From an uncultured bacterium (GTDB lineage Bacteria > Muiribacteriota > Ozemobacteria > Ozemobacterales > Ozemobacteraceae): a stretch of DNA of 64,000 nt. Numbering within the stretch: position 1 is the first letter of the stretch; the number at the start of each line of letters is the position of its first letter. A program made the translations under genes and the position numbers. The notes beneath the pieces were generated by a model. That model worked only from the letters and a program-made list of their open reading frames with translations, searched no databases and had not been told where the DNA came from. The stretch is from NCBI GenBank assembly GCA_937949615.1, contig CALEDQ010000004.1, positions 310,001-374,000 on the forward strand, given 5' to 3'. This document shows, piece after piece, positions 1 to 6,799 of the stretch.

Positions 1-453
1 GACGGAAGCTACAAGTTTTCGGCGCAGTATCAGCAGTTTCAATCCACGCGCCCGCGCGGGGTGCGACCCCACACGGTCGAAACGAATATTGCCCTGGCCA
101 GTTTCAATCCACGCGCCCGCGCGGGGTGCGACCCGGCAAGCACGACCCGACCAAGATGGACAAGGTTTCAATCCACGCGCCCGCGCGGGGTGCGACTGTT
201 CGGCACCCGCCAGGCCAGGATTATAATCGTTTCAATCCACGCGCCCGCGCGGGGTGCGACAAATCTGAAAAAGAAAAGAGGCTGGATTTATCAGTTTCAA
301 TCCACGCGCCCGCGCGGGGTGCGACCAATACTTCATCAGTGAGCTTTTCACTCATACGTTTCAATCCACGCGCCCGCGCGGGGTGCGACTGATGATGTTA
401 ATCGGCTCGGAATACGCTTACGTTTCAATCCACGCGCCCGCGCGGGGTGCGAC
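1..453 (-). CRISPR. Type I-C CRISPR array (7 full repeats, continues off left edge)
   Basis: Seven identical 32-bp repeats lie at 36-67, 101-132, 165-196, 229-260, 294-325, 358-389 and 422-453. They are separated by six unique spacers of 32-33 nt. The window opens with GAC, the last three bases of another repeat, followed by a 32-nt spacer, so the array continues to the left. Read on the minus strand the repeat begins GTCGCACCCC and ends GTGGATTGAAAC, the hallmark of type I-C repeats. This sets transcription right to left, in line with the cas genes upstream. The stem CGCACCC/GGGCGCG contains one A-C mismatch. All repeats are identical, so no degenerate trailer end is seen here. Confidence 0.98.
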
Positions 454-635
454 TCCACTACTCTGAGAGTCTGGAAACAAAACTGTTCCAGACACTTATT
501 TCGCTACTTTGAAGGATAACACATATTTGGAAAAAAATTGCCTGAGAGAATTTCTTCTTTTGCGGTCTACATCTTCGTCGCTAACCTTTAGGGAGAAAAA
601 AATGGAGCTCAAAGTCAGCGAAAAAATGATCGTGA
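454..635 (-). promoter_or_regulatory. CRISPR leader region
   Basis: This 182-bp, largely AT-rich gene-free stretch lies between the leader-proximal repeat (422-453) and the mazF stop. The minus-strand array orientation makes it the leader. A perfect 8-bp inverted repeat, GTCTGGAA (469-476) and TTCCAGAC (486-493), sits 15 bp from the first repeat. It could anchor the Cas1-Cas2 integrase or form a hairpin in the precursor transcript. I see no convincing separate promoter, so mazEF transcripts may read into the array. Confidence 0.7.
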
Positions 636-980
636 TTATTTGGTCAAAATTGAAATTGCCAGGCTCTGTACAGTCTCAACTACTGTGGCGGGAGCTTTAA
701 AAATCAACTCCACATTGCGCATGGCCAGGTCAATAGACTTCAACTGATCCGCAAGAATAACACCCTTTATCTTGAAACCTTCTGGAATAGGAACTTCAAA
801 AGGGTAGCCCTTAACTCTCGATGTTATCGGGCAAACAACAGCTAAACCAACTTTTTGATTATACCTGCTGGAAGAAAGAACCAGGCCAGGCCTTCGGCCT
901 GCCTGTTCATGGCCCAATGACGGATCAAAATCAATCCAGACTACATCTCCGCGATCTGGAACATTTCCGGACATTTTCAC
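636..980 (-). CDS. mazF: MazF/PemK-family endoribonuclease toxin
   Basis: The 114-residue protein has the MazF/PemK fold signature: an N-terminal GDVVWIDFDPS strand, then EQAGRRPGLVLS, a KGYPFEVP segment and ADQLKSID. It closely resembles E. coli MazF in length and motif order. Family members cut single-stranded RNA at short motifs and stop growth. Here the target motif is unknown. Its ATG overlaps the mazE stop by 4 nt, so the pair is translationally coupled. It is the last gene before the CRISPR leader, which is an uncommon position for a toxin-antitoxin pair. All core residues look intact, so it is probably functional. Confidence 0.93.
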   Translation of the reverse strand: MKMSGNVPDRGDVVWIDFDPSLGHEQAGRRPGLVLSSSRYNQKVGLAVVCPITSRVKGYPFEVPIPEGFKIKGVILADQLKSIDLAMRNVELIFKAPATVVETVQSLAISILTK

Positions 981-1216
981 CAGACCTCTTTGCCACGCGG
1001 CGAGCCGAAATCTACCAGTTCATGAAGATTATCTTCATGAACCTTTTCCAGAAGCTTATCGAAATCAACTTCTTCTGAGACCGGCTCAACTTGAAGCACT
1101 CCATTTTTCAGTGAAATTTCCACTTCTGAGTTGTTGGCCAAATGAATCTCATTAGCAAAAGCCCTTGGAATTCGAATAGCAAGGCTGTTGCCCCACATCT
1201 GAACTTTACCCTTCAT
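977..1216 (-). CDS. mazE: MazE-family antitoxin (AbrB/SpoVT fold)
   Basis: The 79-residue protein has an N-terminal swapped-hairpin DNA-binding domain (MKGKVQMWGNSLAIRIPRAF) and an acidic C-terminus that would wrap around MazF. The ATG at 1216 is preceded by a perfect AGGAGG at 1222-1227 with 5-nt spacing. The antitoxin neutralises MazF and, with it, normally represses its own promoter. A matching palindrome overlaps the -10 box upstream. It lies between cas2 and the leader and is divided from cas2 by its own promoter. Confidence 0.93.
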   Translation of the reverse strand: MKGKVQMWGNSLAIRIPRAFANEIHLANNSEVEISLKNGVLQVEPVSEEVDFDKLLEKVHEDNLHELVDFGSPRGKEVW

Positions 1217-1221
1217 GTGAG

Positions 1222-1270
1222 CCTCCTATGTATCTACAATAATGATACACGAAATAAACTGTCAGGTCAA
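1222..1270 (-). promoter_or_regulatory. mazEF promoter, operator and ribosome binding site
   Basis: On the minus strand, TTGACC (1265-1270) is followed after exactly 17 bp by TATCAT (1242-1247), then AGGAGG (1222-1227). A 6-bp inverted repeat, TGTATC (1229-1234) and GATACA (1244-1249), overlaps the -10 box and transcription start. That is where an autorepressing MazE-MazF complex would bind. The match to a sigma-70 promoter is strong. The operator role is inferred from position. Confidence 0.75.
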
Positions 1271-1324
1271 ATAAACCGCCGACTCCGCTCAAATGCCATC
1301 ATGACGGTGTTAAACGAAGGAGAA

Positions 1325-1615
1325 TCAAAGCAATAAAAGGCCATTCATATCAGGAGGCTGATTGGCGCCGTGGTGCTCAACTTTTCTTTCCCAGTTTGAG
1401 CCCAGATAATAAAAACGCAGGCTGTCTTCGGTTTCATCGATAATTCCAAGAAGTTTGTTCTTTAAATGAGCCCATTGGGCCGGATCAATCTCGCATTCAA
1501 AAATAGATTTCTGGGCTCTGACGCCATAATCCTTGCAGGCTTTGGCAACTCTATTCAAACGCTTTCTACCAGCAGGAGTAACAGTCGAAACATCATAAGT
1601 AACAAGAACCAGCAT
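1325..1615 (-). CDS. cas2: CRISPR adaptation protein Cas2
   Basis: The 96-residue Cas2 has the N-terminal beta strand MLVLVTYDVST with the conserved Asp of the ferredoxin-fold dimer. It continues with RLNRVAKACKDYG and QKSIFECEID, typical of type I-C Cas2. Two Cas2 dimer subunits bridge two Cas1 dimers during spacer insertion. I chose the internal ATG at 1615 because GGAGG precedes it by 4 nt and it starts 1 nt after the cas1 stop. A longer reading would add residues not seen in the family. It is the last cas gene of the operon. Confidence 0.96.
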   Translation of the reverse strand: MLVLVTYDVSTVTPAGRKRLNRVAKACKDYGVRAQKSIFECEIDPAQWAHLKNKLLGIIDETEDSLRFYYLGSNWERKVEHHGANQPPDMNGLLLL

Positions 1616-1616
1616 G

Positions 1617-2651
1617 TTACCTCCAGATAAAAGCAGGGTAAAAATCGAGCTCACCGCGAAAATAGCGAGCCAGCAAGCGTGCCTGGGAAATATAGACTAT
1701 CCCGGTTTCCATGTTTTCTTCAAAGAAAGGATGGTAAATCTCTTCGCGTTTTCTTTTCTGCCATGCGGCAAGCAAGGTTTTCCTTATGTCATCATCCATT
1801 TCAACCTCGCCACTCGGCTTTACCTTGAAACCGGAAGCAGAAACCTGACGCATATTTACCAGGCTTAAAACCAGACGATCAGCAATCGGGGCACGGAATT
1901 CTTCCATCAGGTCAAGTGCAAGACTTGGTCTCCCGGGTCGTTCAGCGTGAAGATAGCCAACATAAGGGTCAAGTCCGACGGCTTCAAGCGCAGAACGCAT
2001 ATCGAGAGCCAGAATAGAATAGGCGTAGGAAAGCAAAGCATTAATACGGTCCATGGGTGGCCTTCTGCTTCGGTTATGAAACCTGAAATCAGGACCTGGC
2101 GACAAAACCATATAATCGAAAACAGCAAAATATTCTTCTGCAGCGGCGCCTTCAATTCCTCTTAAAACGCCAAGATCGTTGCAATTTCGCGCGGAACCGA
2201 GTGAGATTTCCATCGCGGCAAGAGCGGTCTTAATCTCGCTTTCGCCTGTGGTATCTGGATGATTGCGCAAATGCCTCAATAAGACAGTGCGTTGATTCTG
2301 TATTTTGGCCACCACACAGCATTTAGCAAGCATGAGAGCCCGTTCCTGATTGTCTGCATCACGATATTGAGCGCGGCGCAGAAGCACATTTCCCTGAACC
2401 GGCCCCTGAAGCCTTGCCAGGAACTTTCCCCGGCCATCTAGATAAGAAACTGTTATTTTTTCCTGCGCACAAAATTCTACCAGCTGAGGGGAAACACCTA
2501 TTCCAAAGCCCATACAAACCAATTCGCCAATCTGATGCACGGGAAACTGACCGATCTTTTTTTTATCCTTATGAACGGTTATGGTTTCACCATCTTTGTG
2601 AACCCAGGCATCCTCAATGGTGATGTAAAGAGTGTTACGAAAGTGTTTCAT
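1617..2651 (-). CDS. cas1: CRISPR integrase Cas1 (type I-C)
   Basis: The 344-residue Cas1 is the metal-dependent integrase that inserts spacers at the leader end. Expected metal ligands are visible: E167 in the GIEGAAAEEYF helix, H235 in YLHAERPGRPSLALD, and acidic residues around D247-E250. An N-terminal beta-sandwich (1-75) precedes the alpha-helical catalytic part. The gene overlaps cas4 by 4 nt upstream and is 1 nt from cas2 downstream, so cas4-cas1-cas2 forms a tight adaptation unit. Confidence 0.97.
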   Translation of the reverse strand: MKHFRNTLYITIEDAWVHKDGETITVHKDKKKIGQFPVHQIGELVCMGFGIGVSPQLVEFCAQEKITVSYLDGRGKFLARLQGPVQGNVLLRRAQYRDADNQERALMLAKCCVVAKIQNQRTVLLRHLRNHPDTTGESEIKTALAAMEISLGSARNCNDLGVLRGIEGAAAEEYFAVFDYMVLSPGPDFRFHNRSRRPPMDRINALLSYAYSILALDMRSALEAVGLDPYVGYLHAERPGRPSLALDLMEEFRAPIADRLVLSLVNMRQVSASGFKVKPSGEVEMDDDIRKTLLAAWQKRKREEIYHPFFEENMETGIVYISQARLLARYFRGELDFYPAFIWR

Positions 2652-3304
2652 CCGAGCAATTCCTTTCTGTAGCCCTCAATTCTTCTGTTTTCGCAACTTT
2701 TGGGCATACAGACTTCGAATAATGAACAAACCCTGCAGTGCTTGCCGTATTCTGGCTCTGGCAATTTCCCGCTGGCAATCATTGCGTGAGCAAGAGAGAT
2801 AAAATCATGAGTTATCTTTCTAAGATTAGCATCGAACGATACTTCCAGGCGCTTGCGAATCTGACCGTAAAATATGGCGCCTTCCGGTATTTTTGTGCCG
2901 GTCATTTCCTCAAGGCAAAGAGCCTGAGCACAGAGCTGAATAAGATCAGAACTATGATCTTTTGGCTTGCCACGCTTGAATTCAACCGGGTATAAAACCC
3001 AATTACCTTCAAGACCGAGCAAACCGATCTGGAAAGCTGGGCCAGAAGTTTGAATCGCTTCTACCAGATCGGTTCGCCCATAAATTCCGAGTGCCAGACT
3101 TCTGACATAAAGACCGGAATATTGCCGCAAACCGCGACGAAATTCCTGATATCCCTCATCCACCCGCTCGTGCAGGTTTCGGCCTTCTGCGGTAAACTGA
3201 TTCTCTTCCCATTCCTGATCAAGATGAATCAGACCCCATTGCCTTTTGCAGAAGGCCAGATGCTGAAGACCAGAGATTGGCAAGCAATCTTCGATATTGA
3301 ACAT
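2648..3304 (-). CDS. cas4: CRISPR adaptation exonuclease Cas4
   Basis: The 218-residue Cas4 belongs to the RecB-type nuclease family and trims prespacers and selects PAM-containing ends. The nuclease core shows GRTDLVE and PVEFKRGK (the D and ExK ligands). One N-terminal cysteine (CKRQW) and three C-terminal cysteines (CRVC and C in FEVCMP) would bind the iron-sulfur cluster. I start at the ATG at 3304, preceded by AAGGAAAAG. An upstream in-frame GTG lies inside a strong hairpin and is unlikely. It is the first gene after that hairpin. Confidence 0.95.
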   Translation of the reverse strand: MFNIEDCLPISGLQHLAFCKRQWGLIHLDQEWEENQFTAEGRNLHERVDEGYQEFRRGLRQYSGLYVRSLALGIYGRTDLVEAIQTSGPAFQIGLLGLEGNWVLYPVEFKRGKPKDHSSDLIQLCAQALCLEEMTGTKIPEGAIFYGQIRKRLEVSFDANLRKITHDFISLAHAMIASGKLPEPEYGKHCRVCSLFEVCMPKSCENRRIEGYRKELLG

Positions 3305-3320
3305 CAACTTTTCCTTATAA

Positions 3321-3352
3321 AACGTGGGGGCGGTTCCATTCGCCCCCACGTT
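3321..3352 (-). promoter_or_regulatory. Intra-operon GC-rich hairpin between cas7 and cas4
   Basis: A perfect 12-bp inverted repeat (3321-3332 and 3341-3352, arm AACGTGGGGGCG) with an 8-nt loop fills the gap between the cas7 stop and the cas4 ribosome site. On the coding strand it is followed by TTTTAT, and on the other strand by a long T run. It could be a partial terminator or a 3'-end stabiliser for the upstream Cascade mRNA. Either would lower cas4-cas1-cas2 relative to cas7. The structure is clear and the role is inferred. Confidence 0.75.
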
Positions 3353-3358
3353 TTTTTT

Positions 3359-4270
3359 TCAGACCAGACGTTTAATGCTGACGCCGGCTGGCAGATTGTC
3401 AGCTTTTACATTAATCACATAATCACCGAATTTCCTTGCAGCACCATTTTCTGGATTGGAGCGGTTTACAGTAACACGGTCAAAAAGTTCATGGGCAGAG
3501 GCATTACCCATCTTAGAAGTATGTTCAAAAGCGATTAAAGCTCTGGTCGCCATCATGCCGCGGGCAGCTGAGCGGTCGTGTTCAAACATATTTTTCAGCG
3601 ATTCCCAGAAAAGAGTGAGGTCATCTTCAGAAAAACCGGTCTGCTCTGCCAATGGGGCTGAAATAAAACCATGAGCACGGTAAAGACCATAAGGAACAGA
3701 AAATTTGCGGCCCATAGTGCGGTTATCGCCGCCCTGTTTTTCGGCTTCTTCTTGGGTTGTAACAGCCATTCTGGTGATGCAGTGTTCCAGAGAGACTACG
3801 GGATCAACTGATCTAGCAAAGGTCATTTGTACCGGACCGCGAACCTGGCCTGCATTTGCACCAGTTGTTAAAACAGCCCCAAAGGTTCGAATATCAAAAA
3901 AATTTTCGCAAAGAAAGACTCGTGCTTGATCGATTTCTTTTCCCTGCCCTTGTCCTGGTTTGTTGCGTTTTTTTCCATCAGTTGGATCTGTCGGCGGTTT
4001 TTGCAAATCAATTTTAAGAGCGATGTATGCTTGATCAATATTATCATTTAGCACGGCCTTTTCTTTAACAAAAATTGCGTTGGGCGGCTGATTACCCTTG
4101 CTCAATCCAACAAAATTTCTAACTTTTCGCTTAAGACAGACATCGGTAACCAGACCGTGCCCGGTTTCGGCATCGACGCGAGGCAGATTGCCCGCATCGG
4201 GATCGCCATTGGGATTGCCATCCTGAACGTCGAAGAAAAGAACGAAATCATAGCGTTTATTGATAGTCAT
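3359..4270 (-). CDS. cas7: Cascade backbone protein Cas7c (Csd2)
   Basis: The 303-residue protein matches Csd2/Cas7 of type I-C: an N-terminal RRM strand (KRYDFVLFFDVQDGNPNGDPDAG), then the RTFGAVLTTG and GPVQMTFARSVDP segments, and a C-terminal KFGDYVINVK. Several copies coat the crRNA spacer in the effector complex. Its start lies 1 nt from the cas8c stop. The downstream hairpin at 3321-3352 may protect its mRNA, which would suit its high stoichiometry. Confidence 0.96.
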   Translation of the reverse strand: MTINKRYDFVLFFDVQDGNPNGDPDAGNLPRVDAETGHGLVTDVCLKRKVRNFVGLSKGNQPPNAIFVKEKAVLNDNIDQAYIALKIDLQKPPTDPTDGKKRNKPGQGQGKEIDQARVFLCENFFDIRTFGAVLTTGANAGQVRGPVQMTFARSVDPVVSLEHCITRMAVTTQEEAEKQGGDNRTMGRKFSVPYGLYRAHGFISAPLAEQTGFSEDDLTLFWESLKNMFEHDRSAARGMMATRALIAFEHTSKMGNASAHELFDRVTVNRSNPENGAARKFGDYVINVKADNLPAGVSIKRLV

Positions 4271-4271
4271 T

Positions 4272-4664
4272 TTAGTTTGCTCCTGCCTCTAAAGTTTTTT
4301 CTGAAGTCTCTTTTGTGTCAGCCTTAGTGAAAAAATCCTGCCACTGGTGGTAGTAACCGATTGCAAATCTGCCCTGCTCATGTAAATCAAGGTGTGCCGG
4401 GAAATCTGAAAGATGACTCATGATTTCGCCAACAAGTTTTTCGAAGGTTATGGCTCTACCTTTGGGCAATTTAGCCAGATGGTGTTTCATCAGTTTCAAG
4501 AGATTGGCAAAGACCGTTACAGGAGAAGCGCAGGCAGCTCCATAGAATCTTTCACGGATTGTGGCATTAATTCCAGGTTGAGCCTCATCCTGAATTTTCG
4601 CCAGAGTTGCAAACAACCTGCCAAGCTGGTAACCAATTGAAGGTTGATCGATATCCAATGCCAT
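4272..4664 (-). CDS. cas11c: Small Cascade subunit Cas11c from an internal start in cas8c
   Basis: Within the 3' end of cas8c and in the same frame, an ATG at 4662-4664 is preceded by a perfect AAGGAG (4671-4676) with 6-nt spacing. It would give a 130-residue helical protein beginning MALDIDQPS and sharing the cas8c stop. Published type I-C work shows that the small subunit is independently translated from the cas8c 3' end. This start sits where that model predicts. The ribosome site is seen directly. The function is by analogy. Confidence 0.8.
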   Translation of the reverse strand: MALDIDQPSIGYQLGRLFATLAKIQDEAQPGINATIRERFYGAACASPVTVFANLLKLMKHHLAKLPKGRAITFEKLVGEIMSHLSDFPAHLDLHEQGRFAIGYYHQWQDFFTKADTKETSEKTLEAGAN

Positions 4665-6062
4665 ACTTAACTCCTTTTGTTTCTTGTCATAAATTCGTTG
4701 ATAACGATTCAGGTATGATTTAATTAATGCTGCCCTAGCCCCATTAACTCGCTCCTTAGAATTTCCTTTATTATCTTTACCATTGCAGCGAATACGTCTC
4801 AAAGCGGCTTGCAATAAAGTAGACGGATATGGAGAGCCATTCAAAATCGTTTGAATGAAATCGCCAGCAAGTTTTGGTGGGAGATTATCAATCTTATCTT
4901 GCAAACACACATTGGCAAGCAACTTGAAGAGGGAATAAAATGCTGGTTCATAAGCAGGCTTAACAATTTCCAAATCTTCAAAGTGCTGCCTGATATGACT
5001 GGCAAACTCAGCAATCTTTCCGTGATGCCAGAACCTCACAGAAATCCTTGCTGCATTTGGAGAAAGACCTAGAATGTAAAAATCAGTATCTTTGTCATCT
5101 TCAACATAGACACCGTTCTTGAACGAGGCAAACAGTTCTCTTATTTTCTGCGTTCCTTCGGCTGGATTATCTGTTGGCGGCCCCGAGAAAAAAAATGAAA
5201 ACTCCGATTCAAATTTTGTTCTTTTTGCAGCCCAGAAAACCGTTGCCACATCTCCAACATTCAGTCTCTGAGATTTGCTTTTAAGAAGGGTGTTCAGCCC
5301 TGTTACGTAAGCAAATTCGGTTGACTTTATTATGGGTGCGTTAAAGCCCTGTTCTTTACCATAAGAATCATAGCCACTGTTTTTCTGAAACCCGATCAAG
5401 CATTTCGTGTCTTTGTTTATTGGTGTTCGGCCATGCGTTCTTGCAATCTCACCACTTTCACCAGTAACAATACACACACCGTTTTTGGTCGCCACATCAT
5501 CAGAGGCTTCTTTGTCTTCTGAAAGAGATTTGCTCACGTAATTTTGAACAGATGGACGGCAAGGAACCGGGTAAGAATCGGTTTGTAACCGAAATGCCAT
5601 GTTACATGAAGTGGCCTTGAGACAATCTTTGAATTCATCACAAGCTATGGCTTTATACACACCTCCTGAAGAATAAAATCTTCGCATGGCTTTAACACCG
5701 ATATCATCTGCCAATTCGTCAGGCATGTCTTCAAGGGCCTTCAACCAGGTTGAATGCTGTTTTTGACTCTTTTCATCACTAATTGGCTGTCCAAGCAAAT
5801 AACCAATATGATCCCATAGCAGAAAAGTCGTTGCATAAGCCTTTGCTCCGCTGCGACCTTTTGATCTCGGCAGTAAGAAGACTTTGGCTATCGGCTTTTT
5901 TCCGACAATTTCACGCGTATCCTCGATTCCAACAAAATCGCCGTTCTCAGAAATTACTATCAGAAATTCGAGGGGCTTTCTTTCAAAGCCCTCGGGCGCA
6001 ATTTCTGAATTCGGATCGGCCGCAACACGGTCGTAATATTCTTTCAATGCCTGCAAAATCAT
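4272..6062 (-). CDS. cas8c: Cascade large subunit Cas8c (Csd1)
   Basis: The 596-residue Csd1/Cas8c protein is the large subunit of the type I-C effector. It recognises the PAM and helps recruit Cas3. The N-terminus (MILQALKEYYDRVAADP) and the YLLG, AFRLQTDSYPVP and ARISVRFWHHG segments are family features. The C-terminal 130 residues form the separable Cas11c-like helical part. It overlaps cas5c by 4 nt (ATGA) and precedes cas7 by 1 nt, so the Cascade genes are translationally linked. Confidence 0.95.
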   Translation of the reverse strand: MILQALKEYYDRVAADPNSEIAPEGFERKPLEFLIVISENGDFVGIEDTREIVGKKPIAKVFLLPRSKGRSGAKAYATTFLLWDHIGYLLGQPISDEKSQKQHSTWLKALEDMPDELADDIGVKAMRRFYSSGGVYKAIACDEFKDCLKATSCNMAFRLQTDSYPVPCRPSVQNYVSKSLSEDKEASDDVATKNGVCIVTGESGEIARTHGRTPINKDTKCLIGFQKNSGYDSYGKEQGFNAPIIKSTEFAYVTGLNTLLKSKSQRLNVGDVATVFWAAKRTKFESEFSFFFSGPPTDNPAEGTQKIRELFASFKNGVYVEDDKDTDFYILGLSPNAARISVRFWHHGKIAEFASHIRQHFEDLEIVKPAYEPAFYSLFKLLANVCLQDKIDNLPPKLAGDFIQTILNGSPYPSTLLQAALRRIRCNGKDNKGNSKERVNGARAALIKSYLNRYQRIYDKKQKELSMALDIDQPSIGYQLGRLFATLAKIQDEAQPGINATIRERFYGAACASPVTVFANLLKLMKHHLAKLPKGRAITFEKLVGEIMSHLSDFPAHLDLHEQGRFAIGYYHQWQDFFTKADTKETSEKTLEAGAN

Positions 6063-6790
6063 TGGCGCACCTCGATATGGCGACGGTCGGTGTTGATGAC
6101 GCCTTTTTCGATTCTGGCTTTAAAGAAGGCCGGCATCGGTTCTGCCGGGTTGGAGAAGTCCATATCATAGAGCATCCAGCCAAGCTCTCTGGTTTCGTCA
6201 ATCGGATTACATGGTTCTGTTTCCGGCTTTACCAGACGAAAGTGACAGGAAAATTCACGGCAGCCCAGATAGGGCCGGTTAAAACACTGGCCCTTCTTTG
6301 CCCGACGTTCGAACATGGCTGCATACTTGGCTTCGGTTTCGTCAGAAACGGCAAATTCTCTGGTTTCTTCACTGTCAGCCCAGACTTCAGCGCCAGTGCG
6401 AAGAGATTTTTGACGTTTTTCAGGCGAAACAAACTCAAAATAACCATGAATCCTGTATTTTACGTCATTAAGGAACAGCCCGGCCCTTTGCTGGCGTTCA
6501 TCTTCAATGTTGATTCCAATTGGTTTGCCGGGAACGCCTTTCAACATATCTGCTGATGGGCCGGAAAACACCTTTCCAACCTCATTGCGTCGCACAGAAA
6601 CCCATTTGATCGGGTTTAACACTTCAACTTTGGTAATGTGCCATCTGATGGCCGGTTTCCAGAGTATCGCTTCAAAAATGGCACGTGCAGATGATGGTGT
6701 TATAACATCGTAACTTACGCGCTCTACCTTCATTTCGGGGCGAGTAAAACAGGCATATTCCCCCCAGACTTCAAGACACCAGTTGTGCAT
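6059..6790 (-). CDS. cas5c: Cas5c (Cas5d) crRNA-processing endoribonuclease
   Basis: The 243-residue Cas5 belongs to the I-C subfamily. Type I-C loci lack Cas6, and Cas5c itself cuts the repeat and stays on the 5' handle. No cas6 is found here, which agrees. The N-terminus MHNWCLEVWGEYACFTRPEMKVER and the conserved IHGYFEF and PYLGCREF segments fit Csd-type Cas5. It lies 9 nt after cas3 and overlaps cas8c by 4 nt. I did not assign catalytic residues with certainty. Confidence 0.95.
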   Translation of the reverse strand: MHNWCLEVWGEYACFTRPEMKVERVSYDVITPSSARAIFEAILWKPAIRWHITKVEVLNPIKWVSVRRNEVGKVFSGPSADMLKGVPGKPIGINIEDERQQRAGLFLNDVKYRIHGYFEFVSPEKRQKSLRTGAEVWADSEETREFAVSDETEAKYAAMFERRAKKGQCFNRPYLGCREFSCHFRLVKPETEPCNPIDETRELGWMLYDMDFSNPAEPMPAFFKARIEKGVINTDRRHIEVRQ

Positions 6791-6799
6791 CTTTCCTCC

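Noticed and set aside
61..392. Two overlapping open frames in the CRISPR array
   Set aside because: They arise from the stop-free repeat sequence, contain the repeat translation again and again, and have no ribosome site.
3321..3352. Reading the cas7-cas4 hairpin as a normal terminator ending the operon
   Set aside because: On the coding strand only four T residues follow, and cas4-cas1-cas2 downstream has no own promoter that I can see, so full termination is unlikely.
5783..6556. Plus-strand open frame across cas8c and cas5c
   Set aside because: It crosses two real cas genes on the other strand without recognisable motifs.
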